A stretch of DNA of 64,000 nucleotides from Actinopolymorpha singaporensis (GCF_900104745.1 NZ_LT629732.1:4885981-4949980), one strand, 5' to 3'; shown: positions 37,748-45,865, numbered from the stretch's first letter. The notes: generated from the letters alone by a model not told the origin. Made by a program: numbers and translations.

Positions 37748-38689
37748 ATGACCGACCGGAAACCACGACCGAGGAAGCCGGCCCGCATCACGACCGGCCG
37801 CGACGGGCGCGGACCAGGCGGCGACGGCGCCGCGGGAGACGCTCGGGTTGCTCGGAGCGCCCGGAGCGCTCGGGGTGTTCGGGGCGCCGGACACGCGGGG
37901 GGCGCTGAGGGCGCGCTCGCCGGCGTCAGCCGCTCCGGACTCGCCGACCAGTTGGCCGAACGCCTGCTGGACGAGATCGTCGCCGGTGTCTACCCACCCG
38001 ACAGCCGGCTCCCACCCGAGCCCGTCCTCGCCGAACGCGCCGGCGTCAGCCGGCTGACGTTGCGCGAGGCGATCAAGGACCTCCGTCAGCGGGGCGTGCT
38101 GCGGGTCCAGCAGGGGCGCGGGACGTTCGTGAACCAGCCCGACACCTGGGCGCCGTTCGACAGCACGGTGCTCAACGCGCGGGCGCTGCTGGAATCGGGG
38201 TACGAGCTCGCGCACGAGCTCACCGAGCTGCGCCGGATCGTCGAGCGCGGGATCGCCGAGCTCGCCGCGGTCCGGCGTACCGACGAGGATCTGGACCGGA
38301 TGGAGGCCGCCGTGGCCACCATGCGCGAGGCCTGGGCGGCGCAGGACCTCGACACCTTCAGCTCCGCCGACGTCGACTTCCACGACGCGCTGCTGCGGGC
38401 GGCCGGGAACGCGTTCGCGCTGACGTTGTTCCACTCCGTCGACGGCGCGCTGCGCTCGGTACGCCGGCGCACGGTCGAGGAGAACGCCGAACTCGCCGAA
38501 CGCGCGATCGACTACCACGCCAAGATCATGAGCGCCGTACGCCGGAAGGCTCGGCGGTCGGCCGGGGCGCTGATGGACGAGCACCTGCAGGAGACGGAGG
38601 ACTTCACCGCCGCGCTGGCGGCCGCGTCCTCCGCCGCCGCCGCGGCCCGGGCCGAGGAGGACGACGCCCGCACCCGCCGCCGCGCCTGA
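37748..38689 (+). CDS. GntR-family regulator, FadR/FCD subgroup
   Basis: A 313-residue repressor-type regulator. Residues about 60-130 form the winged helix (RLPPEPVLAERAGVSRLTLR, VLRVQQGRGTFVNQP); residues about 150-290 form the FCD domain with FHDALLRAAGN and HAKIMSAVRR. The first 55 residues are an Arg/Gly/Ala-rich extension with near-repeats (ARSARSARGVRGAG) not usual for the family; a later start is possible. It is divergent from the UxaA-like and LarA-like genes, so it probably controls them in response to a sugar acid. A long perfect hairpin begins 35 bp after its stop. Confidence 0.88.
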   Translation: MTDRKPRPRKPARITTGRDGRGPGGDGAAGDARVARSARSARGVRGAGHAGGAEGALAGVSRSGLADQLAERLLDEIVAGVYPPDSRLPPEPVLAERAGVSRLTLREAIKDLRQRGVLRVQQGRGTFVNQPDTWAPFDSTVLNARALLESGYELAHELTELRRIVERGIAELAAVRRTDEDLDRMEAAVATMREAWAAQDLDTFSSADVDFHDALLRAAGNAFALTLFHSVDGALRSVRRRTVEENAELAERAIDYHAKIMSAVRRKARRSAGALMDEHLQETEDFTAALAAASSAAAAARAEEDDARTRRRA

Positions 38690-38723
38690 GTCTCGTCCTG
38701 CCGCGGACCATTCAGTGCAATCC

Positions 38724-38779
38724 AGCGAAGTGTGGAGACTTACGGGGGTCATAGCCCCCGTAAGTCTCCACACTTCGCT
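38724..38779. repeat. Perfect 25-bp inverted repeat (hairpin) built from two copies of a local repeat
   Basis: Each arm is 25 nt (AGCGAAGTGTGGAGACTTAC then GGGGG, exact complement on the other side) around the 6-nt loop TCATAG. It could terminate both the GntR gene (+) and the AbiEi/DUF559 pseudogene (-). A third copy with 23 of 24 matches occurs at 39806-39829, upstream of that gene, which makes this more than an ordinary terminator. Confidence 0.9.
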
Positions 38780-39734
38780 CGGGAAGGACCGCAGAACGCG
38801 CACGGAGCGGGAGTTCCGGGCCAGCCGCGTCGACGGAGCACCCGAGCCACCTGAGCTGCGACCTCGCATGGTTGTGCCAACGTCTCCGCCCAGCCGTACC
38901 TCAATGTCCAGTGCCGTCCTCGGCGGCACCGTTGTCCCGTCGGCGATCCCGAAACGCCCCCTCCTCCACGTGCCCGAGCCGTCCGTCGAGCTCCACCAGG
39001 AGGAGGTACTTCTCGTAGCACACGTCGGACCACTGTCGGCCCGCAGCAGTTCGGCGACTGGTCTGCCGAACGCTCCGCGGCAGACGGTGCGGGCGCTCCA
39101 CGGACCGCAGGTAGGCCACTTCCAGTGGTGACTGGGCACCCTCCTCGACGTCTGAGAGCAGGGCCCGCAACTGAGCGCGCCATCGAAGGGTCGGGCGACC
39201 TGCGAGCGCGGCGAGAAGTCGCGCCGGCGTCGTACGCCGGCGTTGGCAGGCGCAGGTCACCAGACACACGACGTCGGCAAGGCGATCGGCGCCGGATGCC
39301 AGGTCGAGTATCGTCTCCTCCACACGAGTCCGCGGAGGCATCCGCGAGGGATGTCGGAGCGCGAGGATCCGCCGGGAACGATGCACACGCAGCCCGCGCT
39401 GCTGGATCACCCGACGACCGCTCGGGACCGTGACGTCTATCGGTTCGTCCGGATCGAGGGCGTCCAGAAGCCCCCAGAGTTCAGCTGCCGAGCGATGACT
39501 CAGTACTGCTTCGAGTCCGGCAAAGAGCACGGCCGCCCATTGCTGGGTCGACCGCTGCGTCGGACCGTCGTAGGTGACGTACACCCGTGGGTAACGCCGA
39601 AACCAACGGCCCGAAAGCACACGTGCTCGCACGCGCTCTCGGGTCAGGCCCGCAGCGATCACCTGGTCCAGGAGTACCGCACCGGCCTGAGCTTCGACCG
39701 TTGCCCGCAAAGACGGGGGAAGCGGGGTGGGCAT
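38749..39734 (-). pseudogene. AbiEi/DUF559-type nuclease-like gene, frameshifted near its 3' end
   Basis: From ATG 39734 the frame reads an AbiEi-antitoxin-like N-terminal helix-turn-helix (AAGLTRERVRARVLSGRWFR, LSHRSAAELWGLLD) followed by a C-terminal DUF559/PD-(D/E)XK-like segment (LLVELDGRLGHVEEG, FRDRRRDN). It stops at 38901 after EDGTGH. The expected continuation is in another frame: at about 38910, DG would be followed by WTLRYGWAETLAQPCEVAAQ up to RRRGW, so two extra bases (AC) break the gene. Family members are common orphan genes in actinobacteria with unknown role. The gene lies wholly inside inverted copies of the 38724 repeat. Confidence 0.75.
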
Positions 39735-39805
39735 GGCCGAGAGTCCCACGAACCGGCCTGCGCCAGCCCTGCCGCGGATGCCGGCTGTGGATGAAAAGGC
39801 CGAGC

Positions 39806-39829
39806 AGCCAAGTGTGGAGACTTACGGGG
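39806..39829 (+). repeat. Third copy of the AAGTGTGGAGACTTACGGGG repeat, upstream of the AbiEi/DUF559 gene
   Basis: Matches the left arm of the 38724 hairpin at 23 of 24 positions (AGCC instead of AGCG at the start). Relative to the copy at 38756-38779 it is inverted. It has no complementary arm of its own. The following CTAT continues the match with the flank of the other copy once a single-base gap is allowed. Confidence 0.85.
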
Positions 39830-39842
39830 CTATCGACAAACT

Positions 39843-39860
39843 GGCCGGTGAGCTCCGGCC
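39843..39860. terminator. Short hairpin downstream of the GH172 gene
   Basis: GGCCGG and CCGGCC pair around a 6-nt loop (TGAGCT), about 23 nt past the GH172 stop in the direction of transcription. Confidence 0.3.
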
Positions 39861-39882
39861 GGCCGCGCATCGAGACGAGGGG

Positions 39883-40974
39883 TCAGCAGATTTCGAGGGT
39901 GTCAAGGTCGGGGGTCGCAGGGCCCGAGTGCGACGTCTCACCGGAGTACCAGAACGCCGTGGAGGCGATGTCGTCCTGCAGCGGGAGGTACCGCCCGCCC
40001 GAACGCCAGCCCAGCGCCTGGACCGTCACCTTCAGGTCGGAGGCGAACCGGATCGGGTCGAGGACGTGCCAGCGGTACATACCGAACCGCTGCTGGCTCT
40101 GGTACAGCCCGTCCGGCGCGATGATCTGGTGCAGGCCGAGGAACGGTGTCGAGAACGCCGTGTAGCCCTGCCCCGGCACGTCGAAGTTCCACGCCCCGCC
40201 GAAGTAGTCCTCGGTGCCGGTGCCGCAGATCGTCGGGAACTCCTCGTCCCCGTCCAGGAAGAACTTCAGCTCGCCCTCACCCCACCAGCCGACGCTGTTG
40301 ACGCCCCAGGCGAGATACGTGCCGACGTAGTGGCCCGCACCGGTCACGCCGTCCAGGATGGTGTGCACGTCCTTGCTGGGCAGCGGGTTGCTCCGCCGCC
40401 ACTGGGAGTGGAAGTACGCCACCTGGTCGCCCTGTGCGCCGAGTTCGGTGAGCGTGTAGTCCACCTGGTAGTAGACGATCACGTCCTCGTCGGCGAGGTT
40501 CTCCAGGGTGACCCGCGCGTTGTTCAGGAACGGCATCGTCCAGTACGAGTTGAAGCCGCCGTTGGGGTTGACCGCCACCGGCATCGAACTCAGCTGGGCG
40601 AACTTCCCCCACCCCTGGCCGAAGAAGTCCCCCACCGGCACCTCGACCGCCGGGCGAGTGTCGTCGTCCCAGTAGAAGCGCAGCAGCAGGCGGCGCCAGT
40701 TGGACACGTGCGTGGTGAGCCAGATGTGCTGGATCGCACCGGGGCCGTCGATCTCTGCGAGGGACGCCGTCTCCCCCGCCCCGATCCGGATCGAGGGCGA
40801 GACCTTCCAGCCCAGGCCGAGGTCGCGGGCCGCCCTGGCACCCGTACCTTCGGTCGCAGCGCCGCCGCGCCCCTTCTCACCGGTGGGGTTCTCCGCACTG
40901 ATCGACCGGGTGACCGCACCGGACAGGTGCGCCAGATCGCCGAGGCCACTCACGAGACCCGAATTACCGCTCAC
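39883..40974 (-). CDS. GH172 (DUF2961) family glycoside hydrolase
   Basis: GH172 enzymes act on alpha-D-fructofuranosides or D-arabinofuranosides; the family was long known as DUF2961. The 363-residue product has the family landmarks GPGAIQHIWLTTH near residue 75, LLLRFYWDDDTRPAVEVPVG, DFFGQGWGKFAQLSS, NGGFNSYWTMPF near residue 140, and GTGTEDYFGGAWNFDVPG near residue 265 with conserved acidic residues. There is no signal peptide, so it appears cytosolic. GTG 40974 is the start with a weak AAAGG. The YceI operon upstream ends at a strong terminator, so this gene has its own promoter in the 190-bp gap. Confidence 0.88.
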   Translation of the reverse strand: MSGNSGLVSGLGDLAHLSGAVTRSISAENPTGEKGRGGAATEGTGARAARDLGLGWKVSPSIRIGAGETASLAEIDGPGAIQHIWLTTHVSNWRRLLLRFYWDDDTRPAVEVPVGDFFGQGWGKFAQLSSMPVAVNPNGGFNSYWTMPFLNNARVTLENLADEDVIVYYQVDYTLTELGAQGDQVAYFHSQWRRSNPLPSKDVHTILDGVTGAGHYVGTYLAWGVNSVGWWGEGELKFFLDGDEEFPTICGTGTEDYFGGAWNFDVPGQGYTAFSTPFLGLHQIIAPDGLYQSQQRFGMYRWHVLDPIRFASDLKVTVQALGWRSGGRYLPLQDDIASTAFWYSGETSHSGPATPDLDTLEIC

Positions 40975-41112
40975 GCCATGCCTTTCCGCAGATGTTCGTC
41001 GTCGAGTCGTCCCGTCCTCCCCTGAAGGCGAGCCCGTCAGGAGCGAGTCGGGACCGACGCGACGACGCTATCGGGAAGACCGCCGGCAGCGGCAGGTCGT
41101 GAGGGGTGCGTC

Positions 41113-41152
41113 GGCCGGTCAGCGCGTCCGGTTGCGGACGCGCGGACCGGCC
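41113..41152. terminator. Strong terminator hairpin after the marR-MFS-yceI operon
   Basis: Arms GGCCGGTC-A-GCGCGTCCG and CGGACGCGC-G-GACCGGCC pair over 17 bp with one internal mismatch and a 4-nt loop (GTTG). It starts 13 nt after the yceI stop in the direction of transcription. Confidence 0.65.
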
Positions 41153-41164
41153 GTCCCGAGCCGG

Positions 41165-42001
41165 TCAGAACGACGGGAGTTCCTCGCCCTGCACGGCCTG
41201 GATGTTCAGCTCCACCCGGATCGTCGCGCCGACCGCCGCGACGCCGGCTCGTACCAGCTGGTTGTAGCTGATCGCGAAGTCGTCCCGCTTCAGCTCGGTG
41301 GTGGCCCAGAACCCGGCCCGCACCCCGCCGAACGTGTCCGGGCCCGCGCCGAGGTAGCGCAGGTCCAGGCTCACCGGCCGGTTGATCGCGTTGATGGTCA
41401 GCCCGCCGTCCATCGTCCAGCGGTTCTCGCCGGTCGCGGACAGCCGCTCGCTGCGGAACTCGATCGTCGGATAGCGAGCGACGTCCAGGAAGTCGGCGGT
41501 ACGAAGGTGGTCGTCGCGCATCTTGTTGCCGGTCTCGATGCTGTCGGCGGTGATGACGGCGTGGACGCGGGACTCCTCGATCGGCCGGGCGATGTACATC
41601 CGGCCGCCGAACCGGGTGAACCGCCCCTTGACGCTGGAGAAGCCCAGGTGCCGAGCGGTCGCCTCGACACTGGAGTGGTCCGGGTCGATCACCCAGGGCC
41701 CCTCCGCCGGCAGCGGCATGCCGCCCGCCCGCGGCAGCGTGACCACCCCGAGCGTGGCGCCGCTACCGCCGACGACGACGGTCCGTGCGGCCGGGGTGTG
41801 GCCGGGCGCGGTGACGATCGCGGTGTAGGTCCCGGTCGGCAGCGGGCGGGTGACGACGGCGCCCTCGTCGTCGGCCTCGGCCCGGGCCACCTGCTGGCCG
41901 CGCAGGTCGGTCACCGTGACGACGCCGTGGGGCACCGGCCAGCCGTCGGGCGTACGCAGGTCCGCAGTGAGCACGGAGCGGTCCTCCGGTTGCGTTCGCA
42001 T
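41165..42001 (-). CDS. YceI family protein with N-terminal carboxypeptidase-regulatory-like domain
   Basis: The 278-residue product has an N-terminal Ig-like domain of the carboxypeptidase-regulatory (CarboxypepD_reg) type (about 10-95: LPTGTYTAIVTAPGHTPAAR) and a C-terminal YceI lipocalin-like domain (about 105-275: WVIDPDHSSVEATARHLGFS, IETGNKMRDDHLRTADFLDV, LTINAINRPVSLDLRYLG). YceI folds bind polyisoprenoid-like lipids. No signal peptide is visible. The end of the MFS gene overlaps GTG 42013 by 4 nt, but ATG 42001 has the better site (GAGGAG). The regulatory-like domain resembles the three at the C-terminus of the adjacent pump. Confidence 0.88.
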   Translation of the reverse strand: MRTQPEDRSVLTADLRTPDGWPVPHGVVTVTDLRGQQVARAEADDEGAVVTRPLPTGTYTAIVTAPGHTPAARTVVVGGSGATLGVVTLPRAGGMPLPAEGPWVIDPDHSSVEATARHLGFSSVKGRFTRFGGRMYIARPIEESRVHAVITADSIETGNKMRDDHLRTADFLDVARYPTIEFRSERLSATGENRWTMDGGLTINAINRPVSLDLRYLGAGPDTFGGVRAGFWATTELKRDDFAISYNQLVRAGVAAVGATIRVELNIQAVQGEELPSF

Positions 42002-42009
42002 GCGGCTCC

Positions 42010-44877
42010 TCACACCTCCGGGTGACCGAGTTCGACGTCGTGCGCGCTGACGTCGCCGCCGCCGAGCCGCACCGAGCTGGTCACCGCCGGGTAGCCGGTG
42101 GCCACGACGGTGTAGTCGCCGGCCGCGAGGTCGTCGAGAGCGTAACCGCCGTCGTCGTCGGTGAAGACGGTGCGTACGACGTCGCCGTTCGCGTCGATCA
42201 GCGTGACCCGTGCGTCGCGCAGTGGCCGGCCGTACCGGTCGCGGGCGGTCCCTCGCAGGGCGGCCTTGGCGAGGAGTTCCACGTCGCGCCGGGTCTCGCC
42301 GAGCTCGGCCACGCTGACCGGCAACGCCGCCGGCTGGAACCCCTCGGCCCGCACCGCCAGCGTGTACGCCGCGGCGCCCACGTCGTCGAACCGGAAACCG
42401 CCGTCGGCGCCGGCGACACGGGAGGCAACCACTTCACCGCGGGCGTCGGCCAGCACCACGACGGCCTCGGCGACGGGAAGCCCGGAGTCGGCCGAGCGCA
42501 CCTCGCCGACGAGGCCGCTGACACCGGCGAGTTCGACGTCGACGGTGACCGGCGTCTCGCCGACCGAGACGGTGGAGGCGCGCGGGTCGCTGGCCGGTGC
42601 GGACGCGATCAGGACGTACGTTCCGCCCGGGTCGGCGGGGAGCTGGTACCGGCCGTCGGAACCGCTGGCGGTACGCCCGACCTGGTGGCCGCCGAGGTTG
42701 ATCAGTGTCAGGGCCGCGTTGGGGACGGGGGTTCCGTCCGAGCGACGGACGACACCCACGACCGCCGCAGAAGGTCCGGCCGGACGGCCTGCGAGAGCGC
42801 CGAAGTCACCGTCGCCGGAACCACCGTCGCCGGAACCACCGTCGCCTAAGCCGCCGGCACCGCCACCGAAGCCGTTGTCGCCGCCGGGGGCCTCGTCGCC
42901 GCCGTCCCCAACGGCCCCCTCGGGCGAACGGGCCAGGTGAGCGGGTGGGAAGGCGCCGGGCCGTCCGGACGAACCGTGGCGGCCGTTCTCGGGCCGGCCG
43001 TTCTCCAGCCGGTGGGACCCGTTGGCCTGCCATCCCAGGCCCGGACCGTCCGGACCGCCCGGGGCGGCCACGCCGACGAGGGAGTCCAGGTCCCGACCGG
43101 AGATGCTCTTGCCGCCCGCGCCGTCGGCGTCCATGCCGGCGAGATCGGCGGCATCGGCCGCGAGCCGGGAGCCAACGGGAGCCGGGTGGCCGTTGCCGTT
43201 CCGGATGCCGACAGGCTCCAGTCGCTCGTCCGCCGACACCGGCACGGGCACCTGGTCGGAGCCGTCGGCCTGCCCACCCTCCATGCCCTGCGCACCGTCG
43301 GCCCCCTGCGCGAGCCGCTCGGCCTCCAGCGTCTGCTGGATGCCGCTCTTCGTGCCGAGCGGTATCTCCTTGATGCACAGGATCGCGATCAGCGCGATCG
43401 CCGCGATCGGCGCGGCGACCATGAAGATGTCGGCGACACCCTGGCCGTACGCCTTCTCCACCAGCTCACGCACCGGCGGGGGCAGCTTCGCCACCTCCGG
43501 CACGGCTCCGCCTCCGGGAGCGGCCTTGATACCGAGCCGCGCCAGGCCGGCGGCGATGTCGGTCCGCACGTGGTTCTCGAGCACGGCACCGAGCGCGGCG
43601 ACGCCGATCGCGCCGCCCATGCTCCGGAAGAACGCCACCCCGGCACTGGCCGCGCCCATCTCCCTGATGGAGATGGTGTTCTGCACTGCCAGGACGAGGT
43701 TCTGCATCACCATGCCGACGCCGAGACCGAGGAGCAGCAGCGAGACGCCGATCCGGGAGAAGCTGGTGTGGTAGTCGATCGTGCCCATCGCGACCGAGCC
43801 CGCGATCAGCAGGACGCCGCCCAGCACCATCCAGCGCTTCCACCGGCCGGTACGGGTGATGATCTGCCCGATCACGGTGCCGGCGACGAGGCTGCCGACC
43901 GCCATCGGGATGCTGATCAGACCGGCGACCGTGGGCGACTTGCCCCGGGCGATCTGCATGTACTGGCTGAGGAACACCGACGTGCCGAACATCGTCACGC
44001 CGACCGCGACGCTGGCGATGACGGCGAACACGAACGTGCGGTTACGGAAGAGCCACAGCGGCAGGATGGGTTCCTTCGCCCGGTGCTCGGCCACGATCGC
44101 GAGGATCAGGAGAACGACGGCGCCGATCACCATGACCGCGGTGGTCGTCGAGGCCCAGCCGAACTGGTTGCCGGCCAGCGTCACCCAGATCAGCAGCGTC
44201 GCCACGCCGGCACTGAGCAGGACCGCACCCACGTAGTCGATGCTCACCTTTCGGCGGATGCGCGGCAGGTGCAGCGTCTTCTGCAGTACCGCGAGGGCGA
44301 TCACGGCGAACGGCACACCGACGTAGAACGTCGAACGCCAGCCAAGCGGGGAGTCGGTGAGGACACCGCCGAGGAGCGGTCCCGCGACGGTGCCCACGGC
44401 CATGGTCGCACCGAGGAAGCCCATGTAGCGGCCGCGGTCGCGGGGGCTGATGATGTCGGCCAGGATGACCTGCGACAGGGCGGTCAGGCCACCGGCACCG
44501 AGGCCCTGCAGGACCCGCAGGCCGATCAGCTCGCCGACGTTCTGCGACAGGCCGGCCAGCGCGGAACCGACGACGAACACGATCAGCGCGATCTGCACCA
44601 GAAGCTTGCGGCTGAACAGGTCCGCGAGCTTGCCCCAGATCGGCGTACTGATCGTCATCGCCAGCAGGGAAGCGGTGACGACCCAGGTGAACGCGGACTG
44701 GCTGCCGCCGAGCTCACTGACGATGCGCGGCAGCGCCGTGGACACCACGGTCGAGGACAGGATCGTGACGAGCATGCCGAGTAGGAGGCCGGACAACGCC
44801 TCCAGAACCTGCCGGTGCGTCATTCCCTCGGACGCGGGGGCTGCCGGAGCAGTTGCCGGAGCGGTCTGGGTCGTCAT
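42010..44877 (-). CDS. DHA2-type multidrug MFS transporter fused to three carboxypeptidase-regulatory-like domains
   Basis: The 955-residue product is nearly twice a normal DHA2 pump (about 500). Residues about 20-510 carry the 14 membrane segments of the DHA2 family, with WGKLADLFSRKL (motif A) and the motif C region GPLLGGVLTDSPLGWRSTFY. A 190-residue Gly/Asp-rich linker follows, with near-repeats (GGSGDGGSGDGD). The end holds three tandem beta-sandwich CarboxypepD_reg domains (about 705-790, 790-875, 875-955), e.g. TASGSDGRYQLPADPGGTYV and FTDDDGGYALDDLAAGDYTV. ATG 44877 overlaps the marR stop by 4 nt. It is operonic with marR and yceI. Confidence 0.9.
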   Translation of the reverse strand: MTTQTAPATAPAAPASEGMTHRQVLEALSGLLLGMLVTILSSTVVSTALPRIVSELGGSQSAFTWVVTASLLAMTISTPIWGKLADLFSRKLLVQIALIVFVVGSALAGLSQNVGELIGLRVLQGLGAGGLTALSQVILADIISPRDRGRYMGFLGATMAVGTVAGPLLGGVLTDSPLGWRSTFYVGVPFAVIALAVLQKTLHLPRIRRKVSIDYVGAVLLSAGVATLLIWVTLAGNQFGWASTTTAVMVIGAVVLLILAIVAEHRAKEPILPLWLFRNRTFVFAVIASVAVGVTMFGTSVFLSQYMQIARGKSPTVAGLISIPMAVGSLVAGTVIGQIITRTGRWKRWMVLGGVLLIAGSVAMGTIDYHTSFSRIGVSLLLLGLGVGMVMQNLVLAVQNTISIREMGAASAGVAFFRSMGGAIGVAALGAVLENHVRTDIAAGLARLGIKAAPGGGAVPEVAKLPPPVRELVEKAYGQGVADIFMVAAPIAAIALIAILCIKEIPLGTKSGIQQTLEAERLAQGADGAQGMEGGQADGSDQVPVPVSADERLEPVGIRNGNGHPAPVGSRLAADAADLAGMDADGAGGKSISGRDLDSLVGVAAPGGPDGPGLGWQANGSHRLENGRPENGRHGSSGRPGAFPPAHLARSPEGAVGDGGDEAPGGDNGFGGGAGGLGDGGSGDGGSGDGDFGALAGRPAGPSAAVVGVVRRSDGTPVPNAALTLINLGGHQVGRTASGSDGRYQLPADPGGTYVLIASAPASDPRASTVSVGETPVTVDVELAGVSGLVGEVRSADSGLPVAEAVVVLADARGEVVASRVAGADGGFRFDDVGAAAYTLAVRAEGFQPAALPVSVAELGETRRDVELLAKAALRGTARDRYGRPLRDARVTLIDANGDVVRTVFTDDDGGYALDDLAAGDYTVVATGYPAVTSSVRLGGGDVSAHDVELGHPEV

Positions 44878-45482
44878 GAGAGAGCTTCAACTCCTGTGCG
44901 GTGCCGCTGGTGGTTCGGGTGGGCAGGGCCGACGCGGACTTCGGTGTCCGTGTCTGATGCCTGGCCGGATGCCTGGTCGGCACGGGCCCTGGATCTGCTC
45001 CGCGGTTCGGGGCGGTCCGGATGGCCGTCGTCGGGTTGAGCTTCCGGCCGGGTGAGGCCGAGGTCGGCCCGCAGTCGGTGCAGGTGTGCGGTCAGGGCGG
45101 CGACGTCCTCGCCCTGCCACTCGTGCAGTGCGGACTCGAAACGGTCGACCACGCCCGAGCGAACGGACTCGAGCTCCCGCCGGCCTTCATCGGTGACGAA
45201 CACGAGGTGTGCTCTGCCGTCGGCGGGATCTGCCCTGCGGCCGACGTATCCGTGCGCCTCCAACTGGGCGAGCTGCCTGCTGGCGACCGACACGTCGACC
45301 ATCAACGCCTCGGCCAGTTGGCTGACTCTCGCGTCACCGGACGCCGCCAGGGCGGACAGGACGCCGAGCGCCCCGAAATGACAGCGTGTGCTCGCCGCCA
45401 GCCGGGAGATGTCCTTGCGAATGAGTACGACGTCCTGGATCGCTCGGATGAGTTCCTCGAGCTGGGTGCGGGTCACATCCAT
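44874..45482 (-). CDS. MarR-family regulator of the efflux operon
   Basis: Winged-helix repressor of MarR type, 202 residues. The core (about 10-145) includes FGALGVLSALAASGDARVSQ, LMVDVSVASRQLAQLEAHGY and the wing RADPADGRAHLVFVTDEGRR. A 55-residue Arg/Asp/Pro-rich tail is disordered. ATG 45482 follows GGGGGTG; other starts upstream are 45488 and 45494. It overlaps the MFS start by 4 nt and its promoter carries two palindromic sites, so autorepression with ligand-induced release is likely. Confidence 0.92.
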   Translation of the reverse strand: MDVTRTQLEELIRAIQDVVLIRKDISRLAASTRCHFGALGVLSALAASGDARVSQLAEALMVDVSVASRQLAQLEAHGYVGRRADPADGRAHLVFVTDEGRRELESVRSGVVDRFESALHEWQGEDVAALTAHLHRLRADLGLTRPEAQPDDGHPDRPEPRSRSRARADQASGQASDTDTEVRVGPAHPNHQRHRTGVEALS

Positions 45483-45495
45483 GTTCACCCCCATC

Positions 45496-45510
45496 GTTGC
45501 CCCGGGCAAC
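45496..45510. promoter_or_regulatory. MarR operator site 1 (palindrome at the promoter -10 side)
   Basis: GTTGCCCCGGGCAAC is a palindrome with 7-nt arms and one central base. It lies just downstream of the predicted -10 of the marR promoter. Confidence 0.65.
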
Positions 45511-45537
45511 TATATGCCTATTAGCTGCCCTAAGCAA
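45509..45537 (-). promoter_or_regulatory. Promoter of the marR-MFS-yceI operon
   Basis: On the minus strand TTGCTT (45537-45532) and TATAGT (45514-45509) are separated by exactly 17 bp, a good primary-sigma promoter. Palindromic sites overlap the -35 and follow the -10. The start codon at 45482 is 27 nt past the -10. Confidence 0.7.
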
Positions 45538-45538
45538 C
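45524..45538. promoter_or_regulatory. MarR operator site 2 (overlapping the -35)
   Basis: GCTGCCCTAAGCAAC matches site 1 at 11 of 15 positions and overlaps the -35 element. The centres of the two sites are 28 bp apart. Confidence 0.5.
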
Positions 45539-45865
45539 CATCTCGAGCGTCCCGTTGTTCCGGTCGAAGAGGGACGGCGCCCCCTTCGCGCGCCGCGTCG
45601 AGCCTCGTGTTGGTGTTCGGCGTCGAGTTCGTGATGATCGTCTGCGCGAGCGTTCCGGCGGTTGTTCCCCATGACCCACGGCCGAACCCCTCCGGCGCAG
45701 GGCCAACCAGAGCGCGCCAACCAGAGCCGCACGAACCAGAGCCGGGCCGATTGGCGCCGTACCGAACCCGGAAGACTGGCGAGCGAAGAAGACTCTGGGC
45801 GGGCCGAGCATTCGCAGCGGCCGGTCGGCTGTCGGTCCGCACGCCGGCGTCGTAGGGTCCCTAGG

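Larger units (their letters stand above)
45483..45865. other. Intergenic region between marR and the ASCH gene
   Basis: This 383-bp gap holds the marR promoter and operators at its left end. In the middle, AACCAGAGC occurs three times (45705, 45719, 45734). The rest shows no convincing gene: open frames on both strands lack family resemblance. A promoter for the ASCH gene should be here but is not obvious. Confidence 0.5.

Noticed and set aside
39883-41025. Long plus-strand open frames over the GH172 gene
   Set aside because: They are antisense shadows with Arg/Val/Gln-rich composition and no family motifs, whereas the minus frame shows a clear GH172 pattern.
45705-45745. Three copies of AACCAGAGC suggested a direct-repeat array or CRISPR-like unit
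   Set aside because: Only three copies at 14-15 bp spacing, with no spacers of uniform length and no cas genes.
45662-45865. N-terminal extension of the ASCH protein
   Set aside because: The added 68 residues are Arg/Gln/Ser-rich with short repeats and no homology, and GTG 45866 places the start close to the fold.
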